From NCBI GenBank assembly GCA_025922995.1, contig JAICGT010000073.1, positions 1 to 6,566 of the forward strand: 6,566 bases of DNA, read 5' to 3'. The number at the start of each line of letters is the position of its first letter. Within the stretch, counting starts at the first letter, position 1. This document shows, piece by piece, positions 5,717 to 6,566 of the stretch. This DNA is from Fimbriimonadales bacterium. Lineage in GTDB: Bacteria > Armatimonadota > Fimbriimonadia > Fimbriimonadales > ATM1. The notes below the pieces were generated by a model. It searched no databases, was not told the origin of the DNA, and saw nothing but the letters and a program-made list of their open reading frames with translations. Position numbers and translations under genes: made by a program.

Positions 5717-6566
5717 ATGCCGAGAAAACGCGGCCTCGGCGCATCCACGTCCTCACTCAGGCGAGCCTATGGCAGGTTTTGGCCGCTGATCGGCAACCAA
5801 AAGTGGCCGCTTGCGGGCTCGCTCGGAGCACTGCTTGCAAGCATCATTCTGCGCGTCTTGGAACCGTGGCCATTGAAATTCGTGATCGACGAGGTCATAG
5901 GTAGCGGTGATACATCTTTACTTCTAATTAGCGCAATTGCAGTTGTCGCAATTTCGTTTATGCGCGCGATAGCGGAGTATTTCAACAAGGTCATTCTGTC
6001 GGTGGTCGGTAATACCGTCTTGGCAAAGGTCCGGAATCAGATATATCGACACCTACAAGGACTAAGTCTCCGCTACCACAGCGAAGCTCGCGGCGGCGAT
6101 CTTGTCGTACGCGTGATCAGCGACGTCAACATGCTGCGCGATGCCCTTGTGACCGCGATTTTGCCGCTCGTGGGCAGCGTCCTTGTCGTGTTGGGAATGC
6201 TGATCTTCATGCTGTTCATGGATTGGCGGCTCGCATTGATCTCGCTTGCTGCCCTTCCAGTCTTTTGGCTGGCATCGATGCGAATTGGCAGCAAAATCCA
6301 AGAAGTTGCCAACATCCAACGACGGCGCGAAGGCGCTATGGCAGCGACAGCTTCGTAATCGATAACAGCGATCAAAACGGTTCAGGCGCTCGGACTCGAA
6401 GAAGCTTTCGCGGGCGTCTTCGTCGGTAAAAACGATGAGGCGAGAAAAGCCGATGCGAAAGGCGCCCGTCTTTCGGCAGGCTTGGAGCGGGCGACCGATG
6501 TTGTCATTGCGGTCGCCACCGCATTGGTGCTTTATTTCGGCGCGCGAATGGCATTAACCGGCAGCA
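5717..6566 (+). pseudogene. Type I ABC exporter (MsbA-like), membrane domain interrupted by an in-frame TAA; 3' end beyond the window
   Basis: The ATG starts one base after the preceding TAG, with a weak GAGG (5701-5704) twelve bases upstream. The first 213 codons encode the N-terminal half of an exporter membrane domain: helices at about 32-53 (with EPWPLKFVIDEV after it), 67-89, 144-168 and 171-191, and the family segments YRHLQGLSLRYHSEARGGDLVVRV (110-133) and RRREGAMAATAS (202-213). Codon 214 is TAA (6356-6358). The same frame then continues for 69 codons as SITAIKTVQALGLEEAF (215-231) and a fifth helix at about 259-280, exactly the expected next part. There is therefore no frameshift, only a nonsense codon. 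Family exporters have Glu at this position (for example SAEQMLKG in E. coli MsbA), and GAA to TAA is one change. A product ending here lacks helices 5-6 and the ATPase domain and cannot work. No good restart is visible; the first in-frame ATG is at 6548. A sequencing error would restore an intact gene of about 570-600 residues. Confidence 0.82.

Noticed and set aside
6356..6358. Stop-codon reassignment or programmed readthrough of TAA
   Set aside because: TAA ends the COG4671-type glycosyltransferase (3436-3438), TGA ends two other genes and TAG a fourth, so no stop is reassigned. The base after this TAA is T, a context favouring efficient termination, and no readthrough structure is evident.
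6223..6429. Frameshift into the 68-codon plus-strand open frame spanning the TAA
   Set aside because: The exporter homology resumes in the original frame right after the TAA. The overlapping frame encodes no exporter-like sequence.
1..6566. tRNA, rRNA, CRISPR array, insertion sequence or rho-independent terminator
   Set aside because: No cloverleaf-like segment, regular repeat-spacer pattern, transposase frame or GC hairpin followed by a T run was seen; apart from the 828-955 region the window is filled with coding sequence.

Overview
The window is a moderately GC-rich bacterial fragment with dense coding and similar codon use throughout. It holds one gene on the minus strand that runs off the left edge. 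A 128-bp divergent intergenic region separates it from a tightly packed plus-strand cluster that runs off the right edge. The host phylum cannot be fixed from this sequence. The secreted minus-strand protein has an opening (DGFESPPYNGTSAG) and a tail (VTPDSVTAIRGSVVAAG) that resemble, from memory, secreted lectin-fold proteins of Planctomycetota or Armatimonadota. That is a weak taxonomic hint only.

Layout: (1) 1-827, minus strand: the first 275 codons of a secreted beta-sandwich-like protein with a signal peptide. (2) 828-955: divergent regulatory region, rich in short inverted repeats. (3) 956-2314, plus: UDP-glucose 6-dehydrogenase family enzyme with all main motifs. (4) 2311-3438, plus: MurG/GT-B-like predicted glycosyltransferase of the COG4671 type. 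(5) 3428-4630, plus: GT4 glycosyltransferase of the WcaL-like group; the strong ribosome binding site shows it starts at a TTG, not at the upstream ATG. (6) 4627-5715, plus: a second GT4 glycosyltransferase, also with a TTG start. (7) 5717 to the right edge, plus: the membrane half of a type I ABC exporter, interrupted by an in-frame TAA at 6356-6358.

The plus-strand genes overlap by 4, 11 and 4 nt and then sit 1 nt apart, so they almost certainly form one translationally coupled operon. The inferred logic is that the dehydrogenase makes a nucleotide-activated uronic acid (most likely UDP-glucuronate), three glycosyltransferases assemble a glycan or glycolipid at the cytoplasmic face of the inner membrane, and an MsbA-like ABC exporter flips or exports it. 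The cargo is not identifiable from this window.

The most notable observation is the premature stop in the exporter. The homologous reading continues in the same frame for 69 further codons to the edge, and the stop falls where related exporters have a glutamate near the second coupling helix. This is either a recent nonsense mutation or a single-base sequence error.
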